The notes under the pieces: generated by a model
Database searches by the model: none
Told to the model about the DNA's origin: nothing
What the model saw: the letters and a program-made list of their open reading frames with translations, nothing else
Shown: in pieces, positions 34,830-43,043 of the stretch
Layout: each line of letters starts with the position of its first letter
Position numbering within the stretch: position 1 is the stretch's first letter
Assembly: GCA_011772205.1 (NCBI GenBank)
Contig: WVZY01000008.1
Location: forward strand, 1 to 64,000
Direction: 5' to 3'
Source of the DNA: Candidatus Latescibacterota bacterium
GTDB lineage: Bacteria > Krumholzibacteriota > Krumholzibacteriia > WVZY01
Length of the DNA: 64,000 bases
Made by a program: the position numbers and the translations under genes

Positions 34830-35678
34830 CTAATCAGCCTTATCACCGTTATAGAGCGCTTTCACCCTGCCCCAAGACGTCATCGCCGCTGGAACTGCAC
34901 TACCGGTTGTGAAAGCCCAGATGGGAGACTCCGTCGTTCCAGCATCGGAGTCATAGACTCCGACCCTCCAGTAATACGTCGTAGCAGGTGCCAAAGACCC
35001 CGGATCGTAAATCGAAGGATCAAGGTACTGTGCCACCATAGGCGGATCAGGAGTCGTCCCGAAAAAGACGGTATTCCACACGACCCCGAGCCCGCAACTG
35101 CACTGCTGAATCCTCCAGCTCAATTTCGCCTCGAGTGGCTGGCCCACAGCTCCATCGCTTGGTTCAGGGCTGTGCACTAGCGGTGGTGCCCATGATCCAT
35201 CGCTTGTCACAAATGACGTATACTCATTACCAATGAGCACATTGCCACCGCAGTCGATAACCTCGATCTCACCGGATTCGAGAGATGGATCAGGTAAAAC
35301 AGGGTAAGGGCAGCACGCATTCACCAACCCAGAGGTCATAACATTAATTGTGAGAACGTGAACTGGTGAGGGCAAACATGAGCCAAGAGCGATAGCGATA
35401 CCTGTCTGCGAGTTTCCGATCGTAATAAAATGAGACGTGTCCGAAATCCATGGTGCCCCCTCCCAACATTCCGGAAGAGGAGCAGAAAACTGTAAACCCG
35501 TCACCCCAGGCGAGTACATCATAACCACGTATATCGACAGCATGCCCGGTCCATCATCCGGCATTCCACAGGTGGCAGGCGTGGGATCGCGAAAAAGACC
35601 AACCGAAGTACATTGGGCACTGATGGCGGATCCCGCTACAATGAGGCAAAACAGTGATGCAAACATGATCAGTCGCAT
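34830..35678 (-). CDS. Secreted protein with fibronectin-like end and WGRVKALY tail
   Basis: A protein of about 282 residues with a signal peptide (IMFASLFCLIVAGSAISAQ). The first half is cysteine-rich and unrecognised; residues about 180-265 resemble a fibronectin type III-like domain (HSPEPSDGAVGQPLEAKLSW, PATTYYWRVGVYDS). The C-terminus is SWGRVKALYNGDKAD, a motif shared with the secreted protein at 61463. AAGGAGGG precedes the ATG at 35678. Confidence 0.6.
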   Translation of the reverse strand: MRLIMFASLFCLIVAGSAISAQCTSVGLFRDPTPATCGMPDDGPGMLSIYVVMMYSPGVTGLQFSAPLPECWEGAPWISDTSHFITIGNSQTGIAIALGSCLPSPVHVLTINVMTSGLVNACCPYPVLPDPSLESGEIEVIDCGGNVLIGNEYTSFVTSDGSWAPPLVHSPEPSDGAVGQPLEAKLSWRIQQCSCGLGVVWNTVFFGTTPDPPMVAQYLDPSIYDPGSLAPATTYYWRVGVYDSDAGTTESPIWAFTTGSAVPAAMTSWGRVKALYNGDKAD

Positions 35679-35818
35679 ATAGAAACTCCCTCCTTCGCGC
35701 CGCTGGTCCGGCAAACGATCCGACGTTCAGCTGCTAATGACGAAGCCCCCCTCACTGAGCGTCAGGTCATTTTTTCGCCACCGTTCGGCGGCTGCAGCTG
35801 CGTATTGGCATTCTCTTT

Positions 35819-36253
35819 TTATCTACTCTCAGTTTTCCGGATAGGAATGTGGATGAGCACGACAGAACTTGCATCTTCCGCAGGCGGATACTTCTCAAAA
35901 GTCGGCACGGAGCTATCAAGTTCATAGCCTGACGTCGAAAACCATTCTTCAAATATGTAGCGATACATATCACCAATCGCCTGTAAGAGACAGGTGAATA
36001 CGGCATACTTAGCCCTTGGAATTTTGCGAATCTCTAAACCTTCAGGGATTGTCATGGGTTTCTTCACCGCCATACCGGCCATATACTCGATTATACCACG
36101 TTCTCTTGTGCCAAAGCTCACGCCATAATAACAGAGATCACAGCTGAATGGTTTGATCCGCTAATGATGGGACTCGAATTCATTCCAGATTGAGCTGAAC
36201 TCCTCCGCGCTCTCGGTTCCCCGTTTGATTCGAGTAACCGTCCCCATGACCAT
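35819..36253 (-). pseudogene. GyrI-like/effector-binding domain gene with premature TAG
   Basis: One frame reads MVMGTVTRIKRGTESAEEFS, SIWNEFESHH, then TAG at 36161-36163, then RIKPFSCDLCYYGVSFGTRE, YMAGMAVKKPMTIPEGLEIR, KIPRAKYAVFTCLLQAIGDM, YRYIFEEWFSTSGYELDSSV and PIRKTESR to TGA. This is a whole Bacterial effector-binding (GyrI-like) domain split by one amber codon. The half after the stop could be translated alone but would lack the first strands. Confidence 0.75.
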
Positions 36254-36361
36254 AAACCCATTTTTATCATGGATTTAGGGTGTTGACCGCGATTTGCGTG
36301 CCATATGAGCCTGCTTTCTCCCAGAACTCCCCTCTCTTGTCTCGCAAGCCATTTCTCAATG

Positions 36362-37909
36362 CTACCGGCGCGATGCCCCAGGCTCCAGATGAGGCGGCTG
36401 TGGATCGAGAGGTCTGAGGCGCCGATTGGCCAAGGCCGGATGATCCGGCGGAATGTGCTCGGTCCGAAACACAGAATAGGGAGGATCCCCAGCGGGATTG
36501 GGGGCATCACCCGAGTAAGGATTATAGTACTCCCAAACGATATCTCCCTTCGCGGTCACCTCGAAGAACCGTCCTTGGGGACCCGAACAAATGAAGGTAT
36601 TCCCGTTGGCCAAACGCTGGGCTCCGGAAATGAAATCCGAAAAGAAGGACCGTTTATTCGGAGCTGTGTACTCCCATACAGGCTCGTCCGGCCTGAAACG
36701 CTTCCGTGCCCTGATCGAGTATTGCCAATTGGCATCGAGAGGGGGCCGGATCTCGATCACTGAAGAGTAACCTCCTGCCAGCCGATCGGATCCGTTGTTG
36801 AACACCAGGATGTTGCCGGCGCCTGGATAACCATCAGGAATCCACCGTGCATCATGCTGGGCAAAGAGCTGCTGGTTCTCGATCGCGCCCCGATGGCAGG
36901 TCTTGGGATTCCCCCAGCGATAAAGGAGGTCCCCTCCCCTGCCTGCGCGTCCGCCGGTGTGACCAGCCGCCTCTTTTGTAGTGGTGCTATGGTCAATGAT
37001 CCAGATCTCGTTGAAGGTAAGCACGCTGAGCGCGATTTGATCGAGCCGAGGATTGTACGCGATCGAGTTGGTGTGCGCGAAATCAGCACGAAGGTCCTTT
37101 GCATCCGTGGCACTACCTACATAACCTAAGGCCTTGAGCCGCCGGAGCTGCTCGTCGGAGGACCGATCCAGCTGTCGATCCCCGTTGATATCGATGAGTT
37201 CCGGATGCTCCGATACATCACCGTAGTTCTCACGATTTGGATCGTAATCCTGGATCATGTGGTCCCAGAGATGCCATTCCCACACGATCCGTCCCTCGTT
37301 CGGGCGATGTGGTTGTACCTCAAGGATGCAGTCAGGCCAGAGCCCCGCCGAACTCACTAGATTCGGATTTCGTCCAGCGCGGACGGTCTGTTCGGAGCTC
37401 TTGCGTTCCCAGGAAATGAGAAGGACGTTGCCATTTGGCAGGGGCTCAATATCGTGATGCTGCAGCCTCTCTTTGGAGGCGAGAATCCAGTCCCAAACGA
37501 GCGTCCCATCCCAGGTAAACTCCTGTATGCGTCCTCCCTCCCCACCCCCATGAAAAATGGGGACATCCGGTTGCCGCCCGCAACGCAACAAGTGCCCGTT
37601 GTCAAGGAGATATACCGAGGCTCCCGGCGCAAACTCGCTCTCCCAGGTATGAACCACTCTTCCCTTGCGATCAATGAGGTAGGTCGTGGTCGACAGGAGC
37701 GGAGAGAACAGAATGTATCCCTGTGATGCACCACCATTGCCCCGCACCACACCTCTGGTCTGCATATCTCCGATGCTCTGAATCGGTTCCCTGGCGAGAG
37801 AGTTGGAGTGCTCGTGCGTCGATCCGAAGCTTCCACCAAAGAGGCTCATAAACAGAACACTGCACCCGAAGATCTTCTTGAGAATTCCCCGGTACCTAGT
37901 TGCGTCCAT
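36362..37909 (-). CDS. Arylsulfotransferase (ASST)-like secreted protein
   Basis: A 515-residue exported protein (signal near 10-29). The sequence has six-bladed propeller features of the ASST family: GYILFSPLLSTTTYLIDRKG, ASVYLLDNGHLLRCGRQPD, FTWDGTLVWDWILASKERLQ, HHDIEPLPNGNVLLISWERK, FAQHDARWIPDGYPGAGNIL and NGNTFICSGPQGRFFEV. Known ASSTs move sulfate between phenols in the periplasm using a histidine; the same histidine-bearing motifs (HHDIEPLPNGN) appear. The substrate is open. Confidence 0.8.
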   Translation of the reverse strand: MDATRYRGILKKIFGCSVLFMSLFGGSFGSTHEHSNSLAREPIQSIGDMQTRGVVRGNGGASQGYILFSPLLSTTTYLIDRKGRVVHTWESEFAPGASVYLLDNGHLLRCGRQPDVPIFHGGGEGGRIQEFTWDGTLVWDWILASKERLQHHDIEPLPNGNVLLISWERKSSEQTVRAGRNPNLVSSAGLWPDCILEVQPHRPNEGRIVWEWHLWDHMIQDYDPNRENYGDVSEHPELIDINGDRQLDRSSDEQLRRLKALGYVGSATDAKDLRADFAHTNSIAYNPRLDQIALSVLTFNEIWIIDHSTTTKEAAGHTGGRAGRGGDLLYRWGNPKTCHRGAIENQQLFAQHDARWIPDGYPGAGNILVFNNGSDRLAGGYSSVIEIRPPLDANWQYSIRARKRFRPDEPVWEYTAPNKRSFFSDFISGAQRLANGNTFICSGPQGRFFEVTAKGDIVWEYYNPYSGDAPNPAGDPPYSVFRTEHIPPDHPALANRRLRPLDPQPPHLEPGASRR

Positions 37910-37977
37910 GTATAGATGATGCAGGATTCACTCCCCCCTCAGGAAGCATGGTTCAGATCTTCATCACTCTAGGTGCC

Positions 37978-38072
37978 ACATAACTTCCCTGCGCCGAGCT
38001 GCGGATGGAGGCGAATGCATTGCCCTACTAGCGCCGTGACAGGCGGCTTGCGGCTTCATTGGCGTGTTATAC
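37978..38072. other. attC-like recombination site, 95 bp
   Basis: Left box acataac at 37978, arm CTGCGCCGAGCTGCGG, right arm GCGGCTTCATTGGCGT and right box gttatac at 38066-38072. Confidence 0.65.
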
Positions 38073-38099
38073 GTTTAATAGAAACTTAATATATACGCG

Positions 38100-38474
38100 C
38101 TATAATTTTCTCAGCTTCCTTGATAAAAAACCAAAAGAAGTGACAATAACAATATTGATAGTAGAATTTATTATGAAAAGATATAACACTTCTCCTATGC
38201 TATGGAATAATGGTAAAGACCAGTGAGTTCCAAAGGAAAGTATAAAGCCGATGAAACTAATCTGTGGTAGGGTAAATTGAAATTTTCTTGTCGTTGTCCA
38301 ACCAGCCAAGCCAAGGACAATTAATCCAACTGACATAACAGTTGTCTGTATAATAGATGAATAAACATCGAACTTTCTCAAGAGGACGGTGATCAACGCA
38401 AGAAAGAAAATTATGGCAAAATATTTCTTTGAGGCAATCAAATACTCATTTAGTGTCTTACCAGCGAATATCAT
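38100..38474 (-). CDS. Hypothetical membrane protein
   Basis: A 124-residue protein with four hydrophobic helices (AIIFFLALITVLL, MSVGLIVLGLAGW, QISFIGFILSFG, TINIVIVTSFGFL) and basic ends. AT-rich compared with its neighbours. No family is recognised. Confidence 0.5.
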   Translation of the reverse strand: MIFAGKTLNEYLIASKKYFAIIFFLALITVLLRKFDVYSSIIQTTVMSVGLIVLGLAGWTTTRKFQFTLPQISFIGFILSFGTHWSLPLFHSIGEVLYLFIINSTINIVIVTSFGFLSRKLRKL

Positions 38475-38529
38475 TTGATCTTATTGCTTCAGCATTTCCC
38501 TGAAAGAACACAAACTCGCCGCCAACTCA

Positions 38530-39345
38530 TCATGCCGGCTTTCTGAATTCCAGGCAATACCCGTGATACTGACCATGCCGTTTCCAAATACCGTCCGCAC
38601 ATACCTCTTCCATAGCGTCCGGAACGAGGTGAACGGGTACGGACGCGTCCACCTTCCTGCCCAGATTTGAGCGCGATAAACGGAGGAAACGAGAGATGAG
38701 TTGTGCCACCCGTTCCGATTCATCAGCAATCACGATTTTGCTTCCCGGCCGGGCGACTCGGATCATCTCGTCAATGGCCTTCTTCTTTTCCGAGAAAAAG
38801 TTTATCCCGCCAATATGAAAGACATTGTCAAATGAATCTGTTTTGAAAGGCAACGCCTCTGCCATTCCCAAGAAAAGATCTACTGGCCATCTTCGAGTTT
38901 TAACGCATTTGCGACAGCGGGTCAGCTGCGCTGCTGATATATCCAGGCCATATATCTCGCCCGCTTTGGGCGACTCAAACAAGTAAGGCAGATTACGACC
39001 CGATCCGATCGAAACCTCCAGAACCCGGCCACCGCTCAGCTCCAATCGGCGCAAAATCTCTGTGCGTGCTTTGCGCTCCCCTCCCATCGATAAAAAAGAC
39101 AACTTATCGAAAATTGCCTCGAAGCGTGAAAACCGCTCATAGAATTGAGCGAATCGGCGGTTAAGGCCTTCCAGCTCCTGCAGAGAAATAAAATGAGGGA
39201 TGCCATTCCTGATGAGGAAGCTCCGCTCACAGTGCGAGCAAAACAATTCCCCGTCATCCAAAGTGCCGTCACTGCGCTCATCGCCCGGAGAAAGCGCACC
39301 TTGGCAATTGGGGCAACATAGCAACTGTAATTTCGAGCATTTCAT
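38530..39345 (-). CDS. Methyltransferase with Trm112-like zinc N-terminus
   Basis: A 271-residue SAM methyltransferase. Residues 1-50 form a Trm112-like zinc ribbon (LLCCPNCQGAL and LFCSHCERSFLIRNGIPHF). The catalytic part begins with VLEVSIGSGRNLPYLFE (motif I), then EIYGLDISAAQL, EALPFKTDSFDNVFHIGG and RVARPGSKIVIADES. Similar fusions methylate ubiquinone-type or small substrates; here unknown. Start at 39345 chosen where the zinc ribbon begins. Confidence 0.8.
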   Translation of the reverse strand: MKCSKLQLLCCPNCQGALSPGDERSDGTLDDGELFCSHCERSFLIRNGIPHFISLQELEGLNRRFAQFYERFSRFEAIFDKLSFLSMGGERKARTEILRRLELSGGRVLEVSIGSGRNLPYLFESPKAGEIYGLDISAAQLTRCRKCVKTRRWPVDLFLGMAEALPFKTDSFDNVFHIGGINFFSEKKKAIDEMIRVARPGSKIVIADESERVAQLISRFLRLSRSNLGRKVDASVPVHLVPDAMEEVCADGIWKRHGQYHGYCLEFRKPA

Positions 39346-39453
39346 TTTTACGTCCCAAGCCACGATGCAGCACGCCAATATCTAGGTGCCAAGCTGCCAG
39401 CGGCGAAACGTAGCCCCATTCCACCTCAATGCTCACCGTCCGTCGCCAGCGTG

Positions 39454-39825
39454 CTAGCCAGATTCTCTCCAGCTGTCCGCTGTTAGACAAGCAAGATCCT
39501 GATAATACGAGTCCGGCAGATTTTTACTCGGTGATTCGCTTTGCAGCAACTTGTACATATGGCGGGCCAGAACCGACCCGATCGCGTGAACCGCATCGTG
39601 CCTATCCAATCCATCTGCTAACAATCTTCCCAGAGTTTTCAAAACGGGAGCTTCCCCCATCGCCAGCTGGTTCTCAACGACCACGTGCAGCACCGCATGA
39701 AGTCTTTCATTTGGAGCTTCGAATCCAGCATCCTTGTGGTATTCAAGAACCGCCCCGATTCGGTCGGCCTCGCCAAACTCAATCCATACCTGCGGGTCCG
39801 GAGCTTTCAAAGGATCGTATTCCAT
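39454..39825 (-). CDS. DUF1841 family protein
   Basis: A 123-residue protein matching DUF1841: HKDAGFEAPNERLHAVLHVV, VENQLAMGEAPVLKTLGRLL, GLDRHDAVHAIGSVLARHMY. The histidine-rich helices suggest a metal-binding helical fold. Function unknown. GGGAGG precedes the ATG. Confidence 0.8.
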   Translation of the reverse strand: MEYDPLKAPDPQVWIEFGEADRIGAVLEYHKDAGFEAPNERLHAVLHVVVENQLAMGEAPVLKTLGRLLADGLDRHDAVHAIGSVLARHMYKLLQSESPSKNLPDSYYQDLACLTADSWRESG

Positions 39826-39857
39826 GACTTTCTATACCTCCCTTCGTTGCGACTGCT

Positions 39858-39957
39858 TGCTAACGACCCGGAACTCAGCCGCGCGTGGCGAAGCCGTCCA
39901 AGCGCTGCGCAGCTCAAAAGCACGCCACAGGCCGACAGCTGCATGCGCGTATTAGAC
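39858..39957. other. attC-like recombination site, 100 bp
   Basis: Left box tgctaac at 39858, arm GGAACTCAGCCGCGCG, inner repeat AGCGCTGCGCAGCTC, right arm GACAGCTGCATGCGC and right box attagac at 39951-39957. Confidence 0.6.
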
Positions 39958-39965
39958 GAATCATT

Positions 39966-40217
39966 CTAAGACTTTTCCCAATAGCCAAATTCCTTCTTAT
40001 AGCACGAAGCGTCGAGATCCGCGGTTCTCTCTTCGAAAAACGCACGGGCGTCCGCAATCGCTTGATTGTAGACAGTAGGGCCCATCTCCTTCAGGAAATA
40101 ATCGAGAAGTAGATCGGCTTTCAGGTCGCCAATCTCCTCGTCCATGCGTTCTTCAAAGTACCGCTTGATGGAAGCGATCAACTTCTTTTTAGCTTCTGGT
40201 GAGAGAGTAATAGACAC
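39966..40217 (-). CDS. DUF2164 family protein
   Basis: An 83-residue protein matching DUF2164: LSPEAKKKLIASIKRYFEER, DEEIGDLKADLLLDYFLKEM, GPTVYNQAIADARAFFEER. A GTG at 40217 follows GGAG at good spacing; a TTG at 40229 is less favoured. Small, acidic, helical and of unknown function, common in Proteobacteria and Firmicutes. Confidence 0.8.
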   Translation of the reverse strand: MSITLSPEAKKKLIASIKRYFEERMDEEIGDLKADLLLDYFLKEMGPTVYNQAIADARAFFEERTADLDASCYKKEFGYWEKS

Positions 40218-40413
40218 AGAATACTCCAATCAGATTGCTTGACCTTCTAAAGTTTTGGAGCCAAGCGCAGCATCTTACTTGGAAGCCCCAACAGCTCTGC
40301 AATTGCTGTTACTTCCAGCATCTCTCAGGTTCACGTGCTACGAGCAGTATCGGCTTGCTATCCAGCTTCTTCCCTATGGCCTGCGGTGTTTACGGATTTA
40401 TTCCTTGCGCAGT

Positions 40414-41610
40414 TCAGCGAAATCGCTTGAAGCGTCGCTTGAAATCGGTATCTGATATGAGGCTCTCCATTAAATCATCGACACTCACGTCCTTGTTCTT
40501 CACTCGTGGATCCGGATTTGCAATCTGCGCGATCGCATCCAGTCTGTTGCTTTCGTTGAACCAGCCCTCGACAGCCGTAACTCCTACGTAATCGGAGAGC
40601 GGCTTCTGGCAGATCCAGCCATCGCAATACATATCCAGACGGAAATCTTCGGCGCTATGGCTCCAGTAGCTATTCGTATCCCGAAGGCGTCCGAAAGGCG
40701 AGTCAACAATGTCGAAGCCCACGCGCCGCTCTTCGTCCGCCATTTTCGAGAACAATGCATCGATGATCCCGTCGGCCGGGTACACCCCTGGATCTGAATA
40801 TCCGGTCACCGCAGGCCACGGAGAGTGGAGAAAAATGGTAAAACAACATTCTCCAATCTCCGAGTAAATCCGGTTACCCATCCGATTTGAAACAAGCCGC
40901 ACCAGCTCGCCGCTCTCTTCGTCTACTATCGGCTGCTGAAACTTTGTATAAGCGTGGTTGATCCCCGAGTAAATGAGAGCTTTTTCACCTTTCGCTAGGA
41001 TTTCTCGCCGAATCGTTTCTGCCATAACCTCGTCTGAATCGCCATCGGGAAGCACTTTCTTCATAACCTCCCGATTGCCTCTGTCCTCCTCGCTCCAAAC
41101 ATGACTCCAATCCATACGAGCATTGAGCCCGATGACCCGAAAGGGGAGTTCCTCTTCCGATAAGTTTTTGTTGACCTCCCAGGCAACACGGAGTATGTCA
41201 ATGTATTCCTTGTAGCCCCAAAACGGCCACTGATTCCAGAAGATCGTGTTTGCCAGCTTCTCGTCAAATGAATCCATGGTGAGAAGCCGATCGATAGCAT
41301 CCTGATCACGGGCGCGAGCGAACTCAATACCAAGGTTACGTATCCCCTCCAGGTAGAGAAGCGGAATCAAGTCTTGCACTAGAACAGCGTCATGTCGTAT
41401 CCGGTGGTACTCTCCCAGAAAAATGATGTCATGGTCCGCAAACTTTGACAAAACATAGTTCTCGGGAGATTTTCCATGATCGTGCAACCACGCGAGAAGG
41501 TCTTTCTCGATCTCGGAGTCGATCTTAGGCAAGGGAAGTTTGTTCTCTGACCAAGTGCTGAAGACAGTAACCAGCATCCCCGCAACCACCCCAAGGATCA
41601 AGGGACGCAT
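40414..41610 (-). CDS. ChaN/Tiki-type (EreA-like fold) protein
   Basis: A 398-residue protein with an N-terminal membrane segment (RPLILGVVAGMLVTVFST). The fold signature is IIFLGEYHRIRHDAVLVQDL, LGIEFARARDQDAIDRL and a distal GEKALIYSGINHAYTK, the glutamate and histidine pattern of the ChaN/Tiki/erythromycin-esterase superfamily. Members bind heme or act as metalloproteases; the exact role is not set. GGAGGTGG precedes the ATG at 41610. Confidence 0.68.
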   Translation of the reverse strand: MRPLILGVVAGMLVTVFSTWSENKLPLPKIDSEIEKDLLAWLHDHGKSPENYVLSKFADHDIIFLGEYHRIRHDAVLVQDLIPLLYLEGIRNLGIEFARARDQDAIDRLLTMDSFDEKLANTIFWNQWPFWGYKEYIDILRVAWEVNKNLSEEELPFRVIGLNARMDWSHVWSEEDRGNREVMKKVLPDGDSDEVMAETIRREILAKGEKALIYSGINHAYTKFQQPIVDEESGELVRLVSNRMGNRIYSEIGECCFTIFLHSPWPAVTGYSDPGVYPADGIIDALFSKMADEERRVGFDIVDSPFGRLRDTNSYWSHSAEDFRLDMYCDGWICQKPLSDYVGVTAVEGWFNESNRLDAIAQIANPDPRVKNKDVSVDDLMESLISDTDFKRRFKRFR

Positions 41611-41786
41611 AAATCCACCTCCGGATGAATCTTGGTCAAGTCTGAACAATGCGATGGCGCCCAGCTACCCCGCATTAACAAGAGTCCTCATACTAACTCC
41701 GTAGACTCCCGGGCCCGCTACGTCACCCTCGCCACACAAGGAGCTCAACATTAACCGTCGGCTCCACAACCGCGTTAGAATACCAC

Positions 41787-42377
41787 CTACGAACATCTAT
41801 GCAGCCAATGCTGGGCAAATAATGAAAAATCCACAATATCAACACTTCCATCGCCATCGAAGTCGAGACGAGGATCGTATGGCTTTGACGGTGATGGGAA
41901 CCCAGCAGCAAATATAGAAAAGTCAACAAGGTCAACCGCGAGATCCGCATTGATATCCGGACTTACGAGTACTAAAGGGACGTAACTCATCATGCAATCC
42001 TGATTTACAAGATGGACGAGGTACCAGACAATTTCAGTATCATATCCACCGCCGGCCATTGGTCCGCTCACGGTCGTCTGCCCGTTATCGCCGGTAAAAC
42101 TATCCGCCCTCAGAGGACCGCCGCACCAGACAATACCCCCGTTGCACCCTCCGGTTGAAAAAGGTCGTTCGGGTTTAACGATGTCCTGGTATGTAAGTGT
42201 GATAATAGCACCCGCTTCCGCAAGTGTTGGCCCGTCCCCTTGCGGACAAATCAGTACGACGTGATTCCCCGGCGGTAGAGATTGCAGACAACCACAGTCA
42301 GTTCTCGAGCCAACTGCGCCTAGTGTTACGCCACACCATAGTGTGAAGATGATAAATAATAGTCGTGTTCGCATCAT
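41787..42377 (-). CDS. Secreted dockerin-containing protein
   Basis: A 196-residue exported protein (signal LLFIIFTLWCGVTLGA). The middle (NHVVLICPQGDGPTLAEAGA, DSFTGDNGQTTVSGPMAGGG) is beta-rich and unrecognised. The C-terminus is a dockerin type I-like pair (DINADLAVDLVDFSIFAAGF and DFDGDGSVDIVDFSLFAQHW), with aspartates at calcium positions. Such domains bind cohesins in cellulosomes, but in FCB-type bacteria they often act as cell-surface tags. A truncated relative lies at 33152. Confidence 0.78.
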   Translation of the reverse strand: MMRTRLLFIIFTLWCGVTLGAVGSRTDCGCLQSLPPGNHVVLICPQGDGPTLAEAGAIITLTYQDIVKPERPFSTGGCNGGIVWCGGPLRADSFTGDNGQTTVSGPMAGGGYDTEIVWYLVHLVNQDCMMSYVPLVLVSPDINADLAVDLVDFSIFAAGFPSPSKPYDPRLDFDGDGSVDIVDFSLFAQHWLHRCS

Positions 42378-42405
42378 CGATCCTCCGGGCTTTTTTACTT
42401 CCAGG

Positions 42406-42480
42406 CGCTAACATGCCGGCGGATGACGCGAACCTCGCCTCGCAAGGGACATAGCGCCCAGCTGTAGCTTCAGAAGCATT
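42406..42480. other. attC-like recombination site
   Basis: Left box cgctaac at 42406, arm GCCGGCGGATGACGCG, central CTCGCAAGGGACATAGCG (like the centre of the 46439 and 61350 sites) and right arm CCAGCTGTAGCTTC. Right box unclear. Confidence 0.45.
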
Positions 42481-42504
42481 TTGATCGCTCCTCGAATTCC
42501 AACA

Positions 42505-42891
42505 TCAGACCTGCCGTCGTCTTAAACCCGATACTGCGACGACAATCGCCCAAATACCGGCAAGGTAGCAAAGCAGCACTCCGAGAGTCCCTATGTAGAT
42601 CGCTCCAGTAATGGCACCGAGATGCCCGAGTACGATCGTCAGGACTCCCCCGAGTACGACCAACCAGCGGTTGGTCCGCTCGTAGATCGGGGTGATCAGG
42701 AAAACTATGATTAGCCCGATTGCTACCGCTGCAACACCTGCGATGATCCCGACATCGCCCATCTTGCCTCCCGGATAAGCATCGTATAGGATAGCGCCGA
42801 TACGTGCTCCGAGTACAGCGTTTACGACGCCGCTAATGGTGATTAACATTCCACCGATCTTCGCAATTCTCTTGGGGATTTTCAGTTTCAT
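42505..42891 (-). CDS. Hypothetical membrane protein
   Basis: A 128-residue protein with four hydrophobic helices (GGMLITISGVVNAVLGA, VGIIAGVAAVAIGLIIVFL, WLVVLGGVLTIVLGHLGAI, LLCYLAGIWAIVVAVSGL). Resembles short conserved membrane proteins of unknown role. Confidence 0.55.
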   Translation of the reverse strand: MKLKIPKRIAKIGGMLITISGVVNAVLGARIGAILYDAYPGGKMGDVGIIAGVAAVAIGLIIVFLITPIYERTNRWLVVLGGVLTIVLGHLGAITGAIYIGTLGVLLCYLAGIWAIVVAVSGLRRRQV

Positions 42892-43043
42892 CCTGTACTT
42901 TCGTCTACGCGTCGTTTAAGGGCTAGCGCTGAGCCGCGAGCTGGCCTGGCTCAGGTCCATAGAAAGTATGGGTCGTGACAGGATAGGGCCGTCCAGCGCA
43001 ACCGGCGACCAACGAAGCGAAGCGAAATTGGGCGCCAGTGAGA

